A DNA stretch of 64,000 nucleotides from Alentia gelatinosa (taxonomy: Eukaryota; Annelida; Polychaeta; Phyllodocida; Polynoidae). The notes under the pieces were generated by a model. It was not told the DNA's origin, searched no databases, and was given only the letters and a program-made list of their open reading frames with translations. Below, one piece after another: positions 23,690 to 34,535 of the stretch. The position numbers were made by a program, and so were the translations under genes. Each line of letters starts with the position of its first letter. The stretch's first letter is position 1. Where the stretch lies: assembly GCA_950022655.1 (NCBI GenBank), contig OX465583.1:37599360-37663359 (forward strand). Reading direction: 5' to 3'.

Positions 23690-24330
23690 CCATACCCCGC
23701 GGGGTCATAATGACAGTGGACCTGCAGGCAGAGAACCAGCCGAGCGTTGCAGGGGCGGCCGCCAATCGCCGCAACACAGCAGATGGGAGGCACGGGCGGC
23801 CGCTATGCTCAACACGTGCCTATTGTGACCACGCCTGAAAAGGTGTTAATTTCACCAGGGCGGCTCTTTTATTAGAATGCTCAGCTTCGTCCCGCGCCCT
23901 ACCAATTACTACCCTATCTCATATTTACCGGACTGAATTGCATCCGAAGATGAAAGACGCCGCTTTCTGGCTCGATAAGCGAGCTGGCGGGAGACGGGCT
24001 GGGAGCCGGGAGGCTGTGGGAAAGTCCGACGTCGCCAGGTATAGCGGTGGAGGATGAGGGGAAAGAGGCACCAGTTGGTGAGCACGGGGCAGGAGCTAAT
24101 TGCTAACAGGGCGTCGCGTGCCTAATTGAAGTAATTCAGGAACAGCTTTGAATAAAACAATAAGCCAATACAAGTGCTAATTGTGACAAGAGCCTTCATA
24201 TTAGAGGTCATTAAGACTGGTTAATGGGACTTTTGGTTTGTAAATGGCTTTGGCGCGGCGTGGGGAGTTGGGTTTAATGATTTAGTAAAAACATGACCAC
24301 ACGGTTCACCGCCATGGTTAAGCTGGCGAG
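23690..24330. promoter_or_regulatory. Enhancer-like island with clustered CTAATTG sites
   Basis: CTAATTG occurs at 24096-24102, 24122-24128 and 24177-24183, with GTAATTC at 24131, an ACAATAAGCC patch and AGGTCATTAAG close by. This is a very motif-dense 200 bp flanked by GC-rich DNA. Confidence 0.45.
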
Positions 24331-25125
24331 ATGTATTGGGGCGGAGGTCAGCCTGTTCCCCCAGCCTCAATGTCGTCTGCCTCAACTCCAGCGATAAACA
24401 AAATGTAAAGAATATTTAATAGACTCACAAAGACATAAGGCTGAGTTCTGAGAGCGATAAACGTCATGATTACTTGTCACAGCAGTGAATCTGAAATTAT
24501 AAATGGTTGCATTATCTATTATTACAATTCTCTCATCCCTTTCCAACGTTCTACTCACTTATTGTTACCTTTGTATTCCTACTTTTTGCATAATGCTCAA
24601 GGAAGGACTCATGGTGATATCATTAATTGAAGTGACATTTATTGCATTCAAAGTTTCAGTATGACGACTATTGTAACTCGATGCCACCTGTCAACTTTAG
24701 ATGATTTTGTTCAATTGATTCTTTTCGTTTTAGCAATCCCAATAGAACTAGTTTTGAGCGCATATAGTATTACCAATATATATCTCTATGTCGGATTCAT
24801 GAAACTGAATCTTCTAAATTGTTTTACAATTTTTGAATCATACCTCTAGGTCTGCACATAATTTAGTGCATTCACAATATATCTGTGAAATTCTTTCAAA
24901 TAATACACCCTGGCACCAGATGTTTAAGAAAGGAGTGCTTATAATGTTCATCATCTTGGTGGGTTTTTTTCTTGAGCAGGCTGGAGGTATTATTAGCACT
25001 AAGTGGGTCGGAATAAAACAACTCCATGTGCATATCGATAACAATGATGGGCAGGTGGGTGGAGCTGAATATATACAGTACGTGTTAAGGGTAGTAGTAT
25101 AAAGTCATCCCTCAGTGGCGCCACT
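24331..25125. other. AT-rich intergenic DNA
   Basis: Short frames on both strands have no recognisable content. Confidence 0.4.
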
Positions 25126-25129
25126 ACTC

Positions 25130-25850
25130 AAACCCTATGTCGTACATCATGGTTAGGGGCTCCTTTGACTTTTTGTAGAGTAGCCGGACGGTAGGCCGGG
25201 GTTGACTACGTGAATGGTATGACCGGTGCGGGCAAGCGCGCGGCGTTTGGGGCGGTCTGCTGGGCGCCTTTATGGAGCGTAGAGATTCATAAATTCACCA
25301 GTGTGCTGCCTTAAGCAAGCATAACTTTCTAGGGACGCCGGGAGTGCGTCTCACCCGCGCCCGCGGCCCCGCGCCTCCCCATCAGCATTCCGGGCGGCGC
25401 GTAGATAAACCACTGTCCGAGCGGGAATCCCAGATTATATCAACTCGATTACCGCCCTCAAAGACTCGGAGTAATGAAGAAATATTGAGCAGTGTGCGTA
25501 AAACATTTTGATCGGGGGCGGCCGAGAGGCGGCGCTGGCGCGTGGACCGCCTTACAAGACTTGTATTACTCGGCACCACCTTCATTGATCACCGCTAATG
25601 GCGCTGTATAAGACAGCGCATGAGCAGACGACATCGGGCCCGGCCCCGCGCCGCAGCGCCGCCGACAAACTACTGCCGCCCCCTATCGGACGCGGAAGGA
25701 GGTATAAATTGAATAACAGCAAGACGGAGCGACCCGGGCCGCGCTCCGTATTAACCTGTTGTGCGCATGCGCCGAAAACGGAGCCTGGAAACGAGGCCCG
25801 GACGCCGCCACCGCGCCCCTAGCGGCGGGCTGGTGGATTCGGAGCATCAG
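25130..25850 (+). promoter_or_regulatory. CpG island with NRF1 and TATA-like elements
   Basis: CpG-dense with a perfect NRF1 site (TGCGCATGCGCC, 25762-25773) and a TATA-like GGTATAAATTG near 25700. An ATG frame at 25598-25822 is Arg/Pro/Ala-rich and unconvincing. Possible promoter; orientation uncertain. Confidence 0.35.
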
Positions 25851-27250
25851 AGTACATGGTATTAGGTCCCGCCTCTCTTGAAGAAACCCCGACGACTAGA
25901 TCGAGCTACTTTCCTGAAATATCTTCCTATAACCTTATCATCCTTTCCTGTAATTTCAGGTACCTTTTTTAGGGGGGAGCATGGTTATGTATAACATCAT
26001 AAGAGGAACTTTACTGAGTGAGTAATGTATTATGTAAAATGATATATCAAAATTGCAATTACTACGTTGCAGGATATTACATGACATAATGCAAATGTCA
26101 AATCAAATAAACACAGCTAATGGTACATATATGGCGCGCATTGCTTACTATGCAACATCCTGCCGCCTCTGATTCTGAATACTAATACAAGACCCTCCTA
26201 CTGTATGAAAGGTGTTATACATATAGTTTCTTATTGGTATCAATTTGTTATATTTAGTATAGTTTAAATTTCATACGTATGCACCGATGAGCTCTTGGTG
26301 TTAGAATTCGGGATGTCTCAATGTCTGGATTTATGGAAGTGTGTTCTTGAATGTCTAACACAAGTTTTTCAGTGCTGGAATATTTGATATATATGTAACC
26401 TGAATCTATGTTAATATTTATTATGAATGTGTTAAAAAAACAGATCGAGACAGAAATTCATAACATCGACAATATGTCAAAGTGATCCTGTTCACTCGAC
26501 CAGACTTCACTCTCCAAGTAGGGCCCACTCTCCTTCCTCTCTCTGCTGTAGTTAGTGTTTCCTATGAGTCTCTGCCCTGAATTCATCCTTCGCACTGGTT
26601 GGCAGATTCACAAGCCACCTTTTTGTTTAGATTTTATGCCTGTATAGGTGGTTATATGATTTATAATGCAATGCATATTGTAACATATAATGTCTATCTT
26701 TCTCAAGTTTAAATGCCCTCCATTTTGGTAAAGAGAACATGACAAATCATATTAGAAATGAAGCTAACAATTAAAGGTTTGTTTATCAGTCATTAGGAAG
26801 GCATGTTGATTCAAAAAAGGGGATTGTCTATCAAAAACAATTCAACCAGTCTACAATGCATACATTCTGGCTATATGATTGTGTCGCGAGTGTTACATAT
26901 TACTTTGTCACATATTATTTGATAATTATGGCTCATATTACGTAATTCTGAATAAAGTCATCATAATGTTATATACAATTGTGCGGATAAGTGGTACTGG
27001 TAGGCTAAGTGATGGTTTCTGACACATGGCTAAGTTCTTATTAATGTAAACTTTGTACTTTTGCTTTGTCTTCAATACCATGTGCAGTACATATTGTCCA
27101 AATGTTGTCCACATGGCGCACAGTCTGTTGCCGGATTGCTTCCCTTGTATGACACAAAAAATGAGAGTTCTTATATGTATTTCATGGAGATCAGTTAATT
27201 TCTTTTTTATTGTGGTGCCACTTTATCACTATATTGAAGTCACCAACTGA
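25851..27250. other. AT-rich intergenic DNA
   Basis: A minus-strand open frame of about 50 codons near 26450-26610 has protein-like composition but poor splice context. Nothing else. Confidence 0.35.
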
Positions 27251-27433
27251 ATCCAGAATCTAAATCAATCTGGACGATCCATATATTCCTTTTGCAGTGG
27301 AGATCAATTAGATTTGGTTAGAACATTTGTAGAGAAACTTAGATCCAGAGGGGAATGTTTGTCAATAAGCCTAATTCCCAATAGGCTGTCAAACAAAATA
27401 TTGGTTATGCGTCGCCAGGGGACGCTATTCTAG
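27251..27433 (+). other. Open frame that could be a terminal exon, unrecognised
   Basis: A 60-codon open frame with no start codon, ending at TAG 27431-27433. It contains a good acceptor-like sequence (ATTCCTTTTGCAG, ending at 27297). The 44 residues after it have a balanced, protein-like composition (for example GDQLDLVRTFVEKLRSRG). I do not recognise the family. Frames this long arise by chance in a 64-kb window, so this is only a candidate. Confidence 0.18.
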
Positions 27434-27507
27434 CAGACATTTAGTATTGGTTTACATTCCCACTTCAGACAGGAAATGGTAAAGTAGGCCCCTTCCGCTA
27501 ACCTTAC

Positions 27508-27601
27508 CCTCGTACACTACCCTACTACTATAATAAACCCTATCGCGTCTAGCACAAAGAGTTTTGTTCCAGTTCAGAGAAAATCTCCCCCACGACGCCA
27601 T
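27508..27601 (-). CDS. Candidate first coding exon (unrecognised, possibly a mitochondrial protein)
   Basis: I do not recognise the protein. Seen: a minus-strand ATG at 27601-27599 in a strong TISU-like context (AGAGATGGCGTC), then 31 open codons beginning MASWGRFSLNWNKTL, ending at a consensus donor (GAGG, then GTAAGGT, with GT at 27507-27506). The N-terminus is basic and rich in Ser and aromatic residues, with R/K and almost no acidic residues for 19 residues, as in mitochondrial presequences. Just upstream lie an ETS site with a CRE half-site (ACTTCCGGTGTGACG, 27617-27631) and a perfect NRF1 site (GCGCATGCGC, 27631-27640), a combination common at mitochondrial and housekeeping promoters. 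If the donor is skipped, the frame stops after 49 codons. No second exon was found with confidence. Function is inferred only from promoter type and N-terminal composition. Confidence 0.4.
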
Positions 27602-28720
27602 CTCTGGGGTCATCCTACTTCCGGTGTGACGCGCATGCGCATGGAGCAACTCCCGGTGGGGCTTGCGCCGTGCAAAGTCACTTTCTCCCTACAGATTCTC
27701 CGCTTTGCTCTATCATAAACAAAACTAAACCTCTGCTGGGGAGAGTGAGGATTTGAGGGGCCGGGCATGGAGGCGGGGTTCGGGACGCTGGGCGCGGGTT
27801 CTACCCCCGGGCCCGCCCCGCCGCCTGCCGTAGAGTCTGCCCCGCGCCTGCCCGTACCAGATGGCTGTGTTTGCCGACGCCAGCGGCTTTGTCGGCATGC
27901 CGGCTGTCGAGCGGGGTACGCCGGCACAGGCCGCGTGCAACCCGGGGCTGGCGCTCACTGCTGTAGTCGGGGACCGGGAGGATTAATCCTGTTTAAACAC
28001 GGATGTGGGACTGGTGGTGTGGGGAGGGCGAGGAGGGGGAGGCGGGAGGAGGTCCCCGAGGTCCCCGGGGGCCGGGCGGGCCGTGACGGGCCCCGGCCCC
28101 GGGACAGCCCGCAGCCCCGGCCCGACGCGATCCCGGGGATGAGCACGGTCCCCGAACACATTACTTCTCCGTCATGTCTGGCTTATTTCCACCCACAAAC
28201 ACTCGCCCAAATCCCGCCCCGCGGTAATCGAGTTTAAACAATGACAAAATTATGATAGAGCACCCTCATAAAGTGGCTATGAATGCCAAATCCACACGGC
28301 GCCGAGCTGAGAAGTGATTCAAAAATTTCATTTGCATTAATTCCTGTACTTAAGGGAATCCTGCAGCGGGCGGCGGGCGGGTGGAGAGCGGGGTGCGGCG
28401 GCCGCGTGGTGAATCGATGATGAGACGTGGAGTGTGCTTACCCCAGTCCCTCCCATCCTTCACCGCGCCACAGAAACCGACCAAGAAAAAAAGACAACAC
28501 ACCCACACTGCCCGGGATATTAAACCGTCGTATTAAGTAAGACAGGGTAGGGAACCCCTGCCGTCCCTCATCCCAACCTCCCAAAAAAGACTCACCATGG
28601 TCCGCGCCCAGCCCGCACTGCCCCCTGGTGGTCGGCGTCGCACATCACGCAACGCTCAGTGACGTCACGCATGGCACGATGACTTTACGCCATGTGCGGG
28701 TTGAGGGCAAGCCAAGAAGA
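27590..28720. promoter_or_regulatory. CpG-rich promoter-like island
   Basis: A long CpG-dense block. The left end carries ETS, CRE-half and NRF1 motifs next to the candidate exon at 27508-27601. On the plus strand an ATG at 27641 opens only 25 codons. The centre (27770-28140) is very GC-rich. At 28250-28370 it becomes AT-rich with a perfect POU octamer (ATTTGCAT, 28330-28337). The right end has a CTCF-like core (28616-28635), a CRE (28660-28667) and a consensus minus-strand donor (CATG then GTGAGT, near 28590). It could hold a bidirectional promoter; no transcript start is provable from sequence. Confidence 0.5.
28616..28635 (-). promoter_or_regulatory. CTCF-like site
   Basis: The minus strand reads CCGACCACCAGGGGGCAGTG, close to the full CTCF core. 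It faces the plus-oriented site at 15946-15964. Confidence 0.6.
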
Positions 28721-29399
28721 AATGATGTCTTGCGTGTTTGGCTCCAGCGATGCTGTGAAGGGTTGTTGGATATAATTCACTGGATGACAGACAGGTGGAG
28801 AATTCGCCCATGGATTTAAAAATTCAGAAAGCAGACGACATTTGGCACTTTGTTCCACGGGTTGCGGGAGAGGACAAAACAAAGCGGTCAATGGGTTGTA
28901 ATATGAGACAGGCGAGAGGTCAATGACCAGTATTTGTTGTCGGGCGGAAAGGCAGAGCAGTTAGGGGATGGGTAGGCGTTGGGATGGGTGGCGGCGCTTT
29001 GGGTTGAATTTACTGCTAGGCTGGAGACGGTGGTCAGCAAATGATGGCTCTAATTGGTGGTAGTGGTAAACAGTATGTGATAGTGAACAGTAGACCACAG
29101 CCCTTTGCTGATAAGTGAAGGCATGAGGTGGTAGCAAGGGAATTCATGGTTGGAGAGTAAGTGATGATAAGTTAGAAATTCGTTGATAAGTGTCTAAAAG
29201 AACGAATTAGAATGAGCAGTCACTCCAGCATTGAGGCTTTTCTGATATTTGAGCAGCAGAAACATAGATCGTAGTAAACAAGTGTGTGAGCTTATGTTAT
29301 TTTGACGGCAGTTTCAGTAAAACTTGGCTGAAACGATCAATTTGTGTACAATAAGTGCCACAGATGGTATGTCAGGAGTTGGGTTGGGGTAATGTGTTG
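28721..29399. other. Unique DNA, nothing recognised
   Basis: G-leaning plus strand, no repeat unit or gene. Confidence 0.35.
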
Positions 29400-30780
29400 C
29401 GACGAAGTAGGGGGTCAGGATTAAGGTTTGTGTAGTAGGCCTGGCTTGTGAGGGAAAAATGTGTGGGAACTAAAGTCTCTGTGTATTAAACTTGTATGAA
29501 GATAGTTGTGAGAGTTAAAGATTATTTCACCCAAAACATTTCTAACCAAAGTTTGAGTCACCCTGGAGTTTGAGTCATACATGGAGGAATAATGCTTTAT
29601 ATCAGTAGAAGTCTCAAGGCAGAAGCCATCAGAAATCGGTAGCTCTAAGAGCAGTGTATTGTAAAAAGCCAGTTGTGAGGTAAAGGATTTGTGGAATAGG
29701 TAGTGGTGAGGTAGGGGTTGACTATTAAACCTCCTATAGTTACCTACCACATATAAAACGTTAGCATTCTCGTCGGATCCGCTTGGAGTTGCTCCCGCAC
29801 ATAGAGACAGAGCGAAAGATGCCTAGGCCTGGAGACTGAAGGGCCACGAGAGTGAGATTCTCGTTTAGTGATAAACTCGAACCGACTCTTCTTTCTGGTA
29901 GATCTATACATAGACATACTTTTTCTCTTATGATATATTTCGAACCATGCCGAAATCGAAATTTAGTATTGTCGTTTTCTGATCTATTGTTCTCGTGAGA
30001 AACCAATGAGATCCCAACTTTTAGCTGGTATCCATCCAAACAGTTCTCATCGCTGATGATCACCCAAACACCTGTGTCATGCGGAATAATAACCTCGAGT
30101 TTACTATGTTTCCCGTTCACCCGCTAGGGGACACGAAGGCAGTTACGAATCGTTGGACTGTAGGTGGTAGCCAAATAGTCCCTAGTTATGAAAAAACTTT
30201 CATAATTAGGGTTTATATAGAGGGTAAGCTGGAGGTGGGTCGTATACACTAGGTTTATGTACTGGGATGTGTTGGGGCAATTGGGGCAAACAGTTAGAAT
30301 TAGGGATCAGTCTGTGTAGCTCAGGACCCGGACGGATAAGGATTTGTCCAGTTCATAGCAAGAAGCTGATTTTTGGGATTAGTGTTGTTAAGTTTATTGC
30401 AAGAAGCTAGTTGTTATGATTAAGGTCTGTGTATTGTACTGTAAGAAACTAGCTTTTACGGTTAATGTTTGCGTATTGTATTGTAAGAAGCTAATTGTTA
30501 GGATTGAAGTTATCGTTTTGTATTTCATTGTAAAACAATAGTAATCAAGATTCGTGTTTGTATAGTGTATTGGAAGAAGCTAGTCAGTCGGATTAAGGTT
30601 CATGTCATGTACTATAAGAAGCTAGTTATTAGCAGCAGGATTTGTGTTGTCTATTGTAAGAAGCTAGTTATTGGAATTAGGGTTCAGGCCATGCAGTGTA
30701 CGAACCCAATTGTTAGAGTAGGGTTCGTGTAGTGTATTGTAAGAAGCCTGTCAAGGTTAGGGTTTATTTATAGTGGGCTG
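29400..30780. repeat. Degenerate tandem repeat, about 42-bp unit
   Basis: The block (A)AGAAGCTAG recurs at 30401, 30443, 30485, 30573, 30616 and 30658, spacing 42-44 bp, with GGATTAAGGTTTGTGTATTG between. Eroded units are visible at 29410-29740 (for example TGTATTGTAAAAAGCCAG). A 29757-30180 segment of different composition interrupts it. A hairpin of 14-bp arms (CCCTAGTTATGAAA / TTTCATAATTAGGG) lies at about 30179-30210. Confidence 0.7.
29761..30123 (-). other. 120-codon open frame inside a degenerate tandem repeat, unrecognised
   Basis: I do not recognise it. On the minus strand the frame opens right after a pyrimidine-rich TAG that could act as an acceptor (GTGTCCCCTAG) and runs to TAA. 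There is no ATG near the left end; the first in-frame start-like codon is GTG. The composition is balanced, with four Cys (in DENCLDG, KVCLCID, SMCGS and the terminal REC) and a basic stretch (SKRIRR) near the end. The DNA differs in composition from the 42-bp repeat on both sides. It could be a terminal exon, a decayed insertion or a chance frame. Confidence 0.22.
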
Positions 30781-30789
30781 CAGGGATCC

Positions 30790-31130
30790 AGTGTAGACGA
30801 CACGTTGCACGACCATGTCGGACACGCCACTAGACCCGGCCAAATTACCCCCACGGAAAATGAATTTAGCGCGGGCGGGCCCGGCTAATGCATTTACATG
30901 TGAAATCGATGTCGGATGCATTGTAATTTGTGTGTCGAGGGGACACGGGAGTTGCTCGTGACCCGGGTGCCTTAAACAGCCCTTAATCTAAACACCCCTT
31001 ATCACTCAAATCCAATCGGCGTGGTCGGCCGCACGGAACGCCCGGATAGCATGCAGGCGGCGGGGCCCGCGTCTCTATCCGCGGCCCACGGCCACACTGG
31101 ACACCTGGGGCCATCTCTCAACGTCCTACT
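30790..31130. promoter_or_regulatory. Enhancer-like GC island
   Basis: Mixes GC-rich runs with ATGCATTTACATG, ATGCATTGTAATTTG and CCTTAATCT sites, non-repetitive, like the other islands. Confidence 0.35.
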
Positions 31131-31139
31131 CACCATTTC

Positions 31140-31316
31140 CGCTCAGGACTCATCTCCCAAGCCTGCTCCCCTGGTCCTTAGTCTAACCCCACATGGTACC
31201 ATATTTGTGTCCCCCACCACCTACACACACCAGGCCCTGGTGCGTGATTCCTCTACTGTCGTTCTATTTACTCGAACTTGCTCACTTACTGAGTTACTCA
31301 TCCTCGATACTCTTCC

Positions 31317-31391
<75 letters not shown>

Positions 31392-31905
31392 TCTCTCATT
31401 CTCCCCCCTCTCTATCTATCTATTTTTCTATCGTTGTATCTACCCTTCCTTGTCTCTCTGGGTCTTTCTTTGTTTTTCACTTTCTTTCTGTTTCTGTCCC
31501 TCTATATCTGCGCTTCTGTTATTTTGTGTTGCGATCTGCTCATGTCTATGACTTGCCCTCCACTGTCTCTCCCTATCTGGTTATCACTTCTCTCTATCCC
31601 TCTGTCTTCCTCGCTGCCTTTTTATATCCCCATGTCTCTTTAGACTTTTATTCTTAATCGTCCATCCTCATCCTCTTTATTTGCCCCCTCACCCTCTCTT
31701 GGCCTCCTACCGGGCCTTGTCCACATTACATATCATATAACTCCCGTTCCTCTTCTTGTTCCAACGATGAGTCTCCTTCATGTTTTCACCTATATTCACA
31801 CGATCCCTTACTTCTTCTTATCCCTAAGGCTGTCCTTCCACTAAGTCTATACCTAACATCTCTCACTGCCATCCCCCGTCCTGTCCGGTCATGTGTTGTC
31901 TGGCC
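31140..31905. repeat. Pyrimidine-rich tract with (CT)n
   Basis: A nearly pure CT repeat at 31319-31397, in C/T-rich DNA reaching about 31700. The long frames it creates are Leu/Ser low complexity. Confidence 0.9.
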
Positions 31906-32055
31906 TGTCCGGAGCTATCGACTATAACAGGCAGACGCCGCCTGAATATCAATGTAATTATTGGCCGACTGGTCTGCCATAGCATGAAATCACACCACTG
32001 AAGCATCTGTTATGTGGGCTGAGATATGGGTTAGCTGAATCTGCATCGCCCTGCT
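31906..32055. promoter_or_regulatory. Short motif-dense patch
   Basis: GAATATCAATGTAATTATTGGCC and flanks look like enhancer sequence. Weak support. Confidence 0.2.
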
Positions 32056-32059
32056 CAGG

Positions 32060-33525
32060 CATGTTTCTCTCTGTACTGCCCCACCTGGATATGACACGTT
32101 CTAGCATACTGCCCAACACCAGCCCCCTCTGGCTGCCCTACCAAGAAACGCCACAGTTTGTAACATTACCCCATACCAGCCCCTCTTTACTGCCCCATCT
32201 ACACACAACACAATCTATAGTAATGCCTCATACCAGCCCCCTCTTTACTGCCCCATCTACACATAACACAATCTATAGTAATGCCTCATACCAGCACCCT
32301 CTTTACTGCCCCATCTACACACAACACAATCTATAGTAATGCCTCATACCAGCACCCTTTTTACTGCCCATCTACACACAATACAATCTATAGTAATGCC
32401 TCATACCAGCCCCCTCTTTACTGCCCTAAACATACCATTTACTGTCTCATACATACATGACATACTCTATAGCAATGCCTAATACCAGCGCCCTCTTTAC
32501 TGCCCCATACATACATTTACTGTCTCATACATACATGACACACTCTATAGCAATGCCTCATACCAGCACCCTCTTTACTGCCCCAAAAATACATTTACTG
32601 TCTCATACATACATGACACACTCTATAGCAATGCCTCATACCAGCACCCTCTCTACTGCCCCATCTACACACAACACACTCTATAGCAATTCCTCATACC
32701 AGCACCCTCTTTACTGCCCCATACAAACATGACACACTCTATAACAATGCCTAATACCAGCACCCTCTTTACTGCCCCAAAAATACATTTACTGTCTCAT
32801 ACATACATGACACACTCTATAGCAATGCCTCATACCAGCACCCTCTCTACTGCCCCATCTACACACAACACACTCTATAGCAATGCCTCATACATGACAC
32901 CCTGTATAACAGTGCCTCATACCAGTAGCCTATTTACTGCTCTATCATTATATGACACACTCTACCAGACTGTCAAACACACATATGTAACATCTGTTTA
33001 GCCGCCCCCAACACTGCACCATACCAGACCCCTCTGGCTGCCCTACCCATATAAGACACATTTTGTTACATTGCCCATACCAGCTCCCTCTGGCTGCCCC
33101 ACCCAAACATGATACACTCTAGCACACTGCCCCACACCACCACCGTCAGGCCGCCCTACCGAGATATGACACAATTTGTAACATTGCCTCATACCAGCCC
33201 CTCTTTACTGCCCCACCCAGACATGACACCCTCTAGCACACTGCCCCACAACACCCCATTCTGGCTGCCTGACCAAGATAAGACGCACTTTGTTACATTG
33301 CCTCATACCAGCTGCCTCATTACTGACCCACCCAGACATAACAGACCCTAGCACACTGCCCAATATCAGGCTGCCCTACCTTGTTACATTGCCTCATACC
33401 GCCCCCTCTTTACTGCCCCATCTACACATAACACACTCTATAACAATGCCTCATTACAACACCCTATTAATGGCCCCATACATACATGACACACTCTATA
33501 ACACTGCCTCATACTTTCCCACTCT
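32060..33525. repeat. 58-bp minisatellite array
   Basis: Units beginning TAATGCCTCATACCAGC start at 32221, 32279, 32337 and 32394 (58, 58, 57 bp) and include CTCTTTACTGCCCCATCTAC. Variant units carrying ACATACATGACACACTCTATA, or CTGGCTGCCCTACC plus TTTGTAACATTGCC, extend the array to both sides. As 58 is not a multiple of three, the frames through it are not a repeat protein. Confidence 0.9.
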
Positions 33526-34365
33526 GCAAAGGCCCCACTCCGGCCCGAACCCCACACCATCCCATATCGGCCACACCGATTCATATGAACTCAAATTGCC
33601 CCCCACCCCCTCGAACTATCTGCCTCAATAGTACCCTTAATACGATTATCATTAAGGCTTTAAATGGGATTGATATAATTCATTGAACAAGTATTCCTTA
33701 AAGATCGTTAATCATATATTATCTCCGGGGTCAGCAACAAATCAACCTTTTTAGGTTTTCTGGACATTGTACTGCATTACACCTCCCATGCCCTTCTGAA
33801 TTCCACTCCATTGTGTAAACCATATGCTATTCGAGATGAACACTGAGTGTCCAGGTCTGTCTTAGACTGCCCCCTCCCCCCCCCCCCCCCCCACACCCCG
33901 GCTCAATGAATTATCCACCTCAAAACACACCACATGTCTATATATCATCGTCCCCACCCCCATACTGGGCATTGCCCTACGCCTTCCATCGGACCTCACC
34001 CAACCTAGTCCCCCTTCTCACCTTGCCGCGCCGCCCTGTTCCCCGCGTCCAGATCTAAGCTGCTCACACAGATGACCCACCAGGGGTCCCTTATAGAGCG
34101 GCTCACATGTTCACCTACGATGTGCCAGTGACACACAGAGATATTGAGGTGGGTGTTATCAGTGAAAGATCAGATAGAGATGGAAGGGGGAGGGGAGAGG
34201 GCTAGACGTCTGTATTAATCTGCCCACCCCTGTGCTGAACCCGTCCAAGGACAAGCCAGGTATTTGGTGTTAAGGTCAGGGCGGTGAGCAAGGCACGGTG
34301 CGGAGAAGTGCAGGTTAATTTCGCTACATTCGCATTACTCACTGTGGCTGAAAATACCCGGGTTA
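33526..34365. other. C-rich then mixed unique DNA
   Basis: A 17-base C run at 33876-33892. No gene recognised. Confidence 0.5.
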
Positions 34366-34369
34366 ACCC

Positions 34370-34535
34370 ATTCAGGGTGGATAATGCCTTGAGGCATTCC
34401 CCCAGAATAGACTGGATAATGCTTTGAGGCATTCCCAAGCATAGTCAGGATAATGCAGTTAGGCTTTCCCAGCATAGACAGGGTATTCCTTGAGGCATTC
34501 CCAGCATAGACCAGATAATGTCCTGAGGAAATATT
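34370..34535. repeat. About 34-bp degenerate tandem repeat with palindromic core
   Basis: GGATAATGC starts at 34379, 34414 and 34448, with eroded units near 34481 and 34513. The best units contain the palindrome AATGCCTTGAGGCATT, followed by CCCAGCATAGAC. Confidence 0.75.

Noticed and set aside
26450..26610. About 50 open minus-strand codons as a second exon for the 27508-27601 candidate
   Set aside because: Composition is protein-like, but upstream DNA lacks a pyrimidine tract and the phase could not be matched confidently.
27767..28237. 156-codon plus-strand frame in the CpG island
   Set aside because: Gly/Pro/Arg-rich as expected from stop-poor GC-rich DNA; overlapping frames on the minus strand are equally open.
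31021..31657. Leu/Ser-rich frames up to 176 codons
   Set aside because: Translations of the CT repeat and pyrimidine-rich flank; not a membrane protein.
32221..32450. CRISPR-like regular repeats
   Set aside because: The units are contiguous with no unique spacers, in an animal genome; this is a minisatellite.
32061..33631. Repetitive protein-like frames (THNT, YMTHSIAMPHTS)
   Set aside because: They come from the 58-bp minisatellite. The period is not a multiple of three and the repeat persists across frame changes, so there is no selection for protein.
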